NCBI RefSeq assembly: GCF_000245795.1
Contig: NZ_JH601133.1
Span: 1,071,387 to 1,135,386 of the forward strand
Source: Facklamia languida CCUG 37842
GTDB lineage: Bacteria > Bacillota > Bacilli > Lactobacillales > Aerococcaceae
DNA length: 64,000 bases
Direction of reading: 5' to 3'
The notes beneath the pieces were generated by a model. That model had not been told where the DNA came from. It saw nothing but the letters and a program-made list of their open reading frames with translations, and made no database searches. The position numbers and the translations under genes are program-made. Below, piece after piece: positions 62,478 to 64,000 of the stretch (the first letter of the stretch is position 1; the number at the start of each line of letters is the position of its first letter).

Positions 62478-63674
62478 ATGACCTACTCAATCCTTTCGAC
62501 CAGTGATATGCATGCCCAATATCCGAATATAGTATTGGATTTAAAGCAGTTGCAGCCAGATCTCTTGATTGATAATGGAGATTTTTTAATAGGGAATCTT
62601 TTCTCTCTTTTTTGTTATTTGAACTATTCAATTAGTCCACTTACACACCTTGCTAACTCTATCCAATACGATGTGATGATTCCAGGTAATCATGATCTAG
62701 ATTATGGGCTCGACTGGCTAATTCAACAGGTCCATGTTTTGAAGGCGGATTATATCTGCGCTAATCTTTATGATCCTCAAGGAAAAAGGATCTTTAAACC
62801 CTATATGCTTAAAGAAACGCGAGATGGCACTCGAATTTTAGTGATTGGCTTAATGACTTCAGCTTTTAGTCGATTGACGCGACCAGAAGTCTTAAGCCAA
62901 TGCATTGTCAGTTCGGCTTTGGAAAGTCTCAGAGAGGTTCTCAGAGACATTGATCAAGCTGATCTTAAGTATGACCACCTTTGTTTGGCCTATCATGGTG
63001 GGATCGTCCAAGATCCATCGAACGGGCAGCTCTGGCATTATCCAAGTGAGGAAGATCAGGCCTATCAGTTGATGCATCAGTTCCCAGAAATTGATAATTT
63101 AATATGCGGCCATCAACATCTTGTCAAGGAAGCGGTCCATTCTAATGGAGTTGCGATGGTACAAGTAGGTAGTTATGGCAAGTATTATGGCGAGCAGACT
63201 TTCGACAGAGGCAGGTTATTAACCAATCAAGTTCATAAGGCAGAAAGCTTGATGCGCGAAAATTGCCTGCTTAAACCGATCTATGAAGGGGCTTATCAAG
63301 AATGGCTACAAATCTCGGTTGATCAAGAGGACTTTATGAAGTATCTGGTTGCGACTTATCCTGCGGATCTCGTTTATATGGATCTCGGAGAGGATAGGAC
63401 TCTGAGTGGTTTAAGTAAGCAGCTGGTTTTACCTTTTCCTATTCAGCAATACGTCATTGAAGGCTGGCGGCTTATAGACTGCATTTTGAAGAATGAAGAG
63501 ACTCATCCAATGCAGAGAGTGTCCCAACCCATTGACCAAATTGAAGAAGATAGGGTCTACACTGTGATTGCAACCGATTCACTCTTACCAAGCTACCGAA
63601 TAAGAGAAAAAATACTCACCCCTGTGTTAGAAGACTATGTGTTGGCGCAGAGAGACCATTTCAAAAGGATTTAA
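62478..63674 (+). CDS. Calcineurin-type 5'-nucleotidase/cyclic phosphodiesterase family protein
   Basis: 398 aa. The metal-binding motifs are SDMHAQYPN (first Asp and His), LIDNGDF, IPGNHDLDYG, LAYHGG and ICGHQH; the C-terminal nucleotidase domain contains FPIQQYVIEG-like substrate elements. There is no signal peptide, so it is cytoplasmic, unlike the surface-exported 5'-nucleotidases. It is the last gene of the Pho-controlled cluster (AGGAGG just upstream), suggesting hydrolysis of an imported phosphate ester or nucleotide-like compound. Confidence 0.88.
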   Translation: MTYSILSTSDMHAQYPNIVLDLKQLQPDLLIDNGDFLIGNLFSLFCYLNYSISPLTHLANSIQYDVMIPGNHDLDYGLDWLIQQVHVLKADYICANLYDPQGKRIFKPYMLKETRDGTRILVIGLMTSAFSRLTRPEVLSQCIVSSALESLREVLRDIDQADLKYDHLCLAYHGGIVQDPSNGQLWHYPSEEDQAYQLMHQFPEIDNLICGHQHLVKEAVHSNGVAMVQVGSYGKYYGEQTFDRGRLLTNQVHKAESLMRENCLLKPIYEGAYQEWLQISVDQEDFMKYLVATYPADLVYMDLGEDRTLSGLSKQLVLPFPIQQYVIEGWRLIDCILKNEETHPMQRVSQPIDQIEEDRVYTVIATDSLLPSYRIREKILTPVLEDYVLAQRDHFKRI

Positions 63675-63878
63675 GATTCATTATGAATAGTTGGTTGTGA
63701 GGAGTGAGACGGAAAGATCCATAAGAAGCCAAACGAAAGAGCGGTTAGCTTTTGTTTGATCCTGTATAAGTTAAGATTTAGTTGATCCATCCGCTTTCCT
63801 CCTAATTCTGTGCTACAATTGAACGGTCGATCCAGATAGGGTCTGTGCTTTAAGAACTAGAATTAAGAAGGAGATCGG

Positions 63879-64000
63879 ATGATGCAAGATCGAAGTATGT
63901 TAGTAATTGCGCTCTGTGTGGTGATAGGTATTTTGAGTATTCGAAATTTTAAGATACGGAGTGAGTGCCAATATCCAGCAATGATGACTGCACCTTTGAA
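63879..64000 (+). CDS. Partial membrane protein, runs off the window
   Basis: A frame starting ATG 63879 (AAGAAGGAGAT upstream) encodes DRSMLVIALCVVIGILSIRNF, a likely membrane helix, then a basic stretch. It remains open to the end of the window. No identification is possible from 40 residues. Between 63675 and 63878 there is a weak terminator-like stem (GCCAAACG with CGGTTAGC, 63729-63752). Confidence 0.55.
   Translation, partial: MMQDRSMLVIALCVVIGILSIRNFKIRSECQYPAMMTAPL

Noticed and set aside
1-64000. tRNA, rRNA or CRISPR array
   Set aside because: No cloverleaf-like 3' ends, rRNA-like blocks or regularly spaced repeats were seen, though short tRNAs cannot be fully excluded by eye.

Overview
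The window looks like a low-GC Firmicute chromosome, most likely order Lactobacillales and perhaps an Aerococcaceae/Facklamia-like organism. This is inferred from gene content (class III nrdDG, a complete kdp locus, Gram-positive signal peptides and purine-rich Shine-Dalgarno sites); no rRNA or tRNA is present to confirm it. The left 31 kb is a mosaic of acquired and decaying DNA, while the right 33 kb is mostly intact metabolic and transport operons.

Region by region: 1-1.7 kb holds diverged repeats, a broken chloramphenicol acetyltransferase gene and a frameshifted GIY-YIG-type gene. 1.8-7.8 kb is a Bce-type peptide-antibiotic sensing and resistance module (response regulator, kinase, ABC ATPase, FtsX-like permease) with a lipoprotein, a TraX-family protein and a DUF3955-like protein inside it. 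7.8-13.6 kb carries an ISL3 element, a GNAT gene, an IS30 element, a DJ-1/PfpI gene, a truncated flavin reductase and an IS3 remnant. 13.8-16.1 kb is a DUF969-DUF979-pcp operon. 17.2-19.9 kb is a cadmium/zinc resistance operon (cadC, a separate HMA chaperone, cadA). 20-24.7 kb has a phage-gene remnant, a ParE/Phd-like toxin-antitoxin pair and nrdDG with two NrdR boxes. 24.8-31 kb has an IS256 element with a split transposase, a HIT protein, a TetR regulator with a serine hydrolase, an ABM protein, a DUF1697 protein and two copies of a ~270-bp dispersed repeat.

31.2-36.9 kb, read leftward, is the least familiar system: a small secreted DUF2712-like protein followed by an ABC permease, ATPase, membrane-anchored protein, two more polytopic membrane proteins and two exported proteins. 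Its likely promoter has a perfect -10 and a 17-bp spacer built largely from a C10 tract (G10 on the + strand), the architecture of a phase-variable promoter.

37.3-48.3 kb contains a GNAT gene and a nine-gene kdp locus (33-aa ORF, kdpF, A, B, C, unknown gene, CBS-domain gene, kdpD, kdpE). Both the CBS protein and the KdpD USP domain carry motifs associated with c-di-AMP binding. 48.7-51.1 kb has a TipA-like MerR regulator, a glycine-rich membrane protein and an aromatic-acid-exporter-family protein. 51.3-58.6 kb appears to be a sulfur locus: a CysK-like synthase, a MetB/CGL-like enzyme, an acyl-CoA-dehydrogenase-fold flavoprotein lacking the usual catalytic glutamate, and an SsuABC-type transporter. 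59.0-63.7 kb is a PhnD-C-E-E transporter plus a metallophosphatase, preceded by four 11-bp-spaced TTTAC-like repeats that match a PhoP box. A partial gene runs off the right end.
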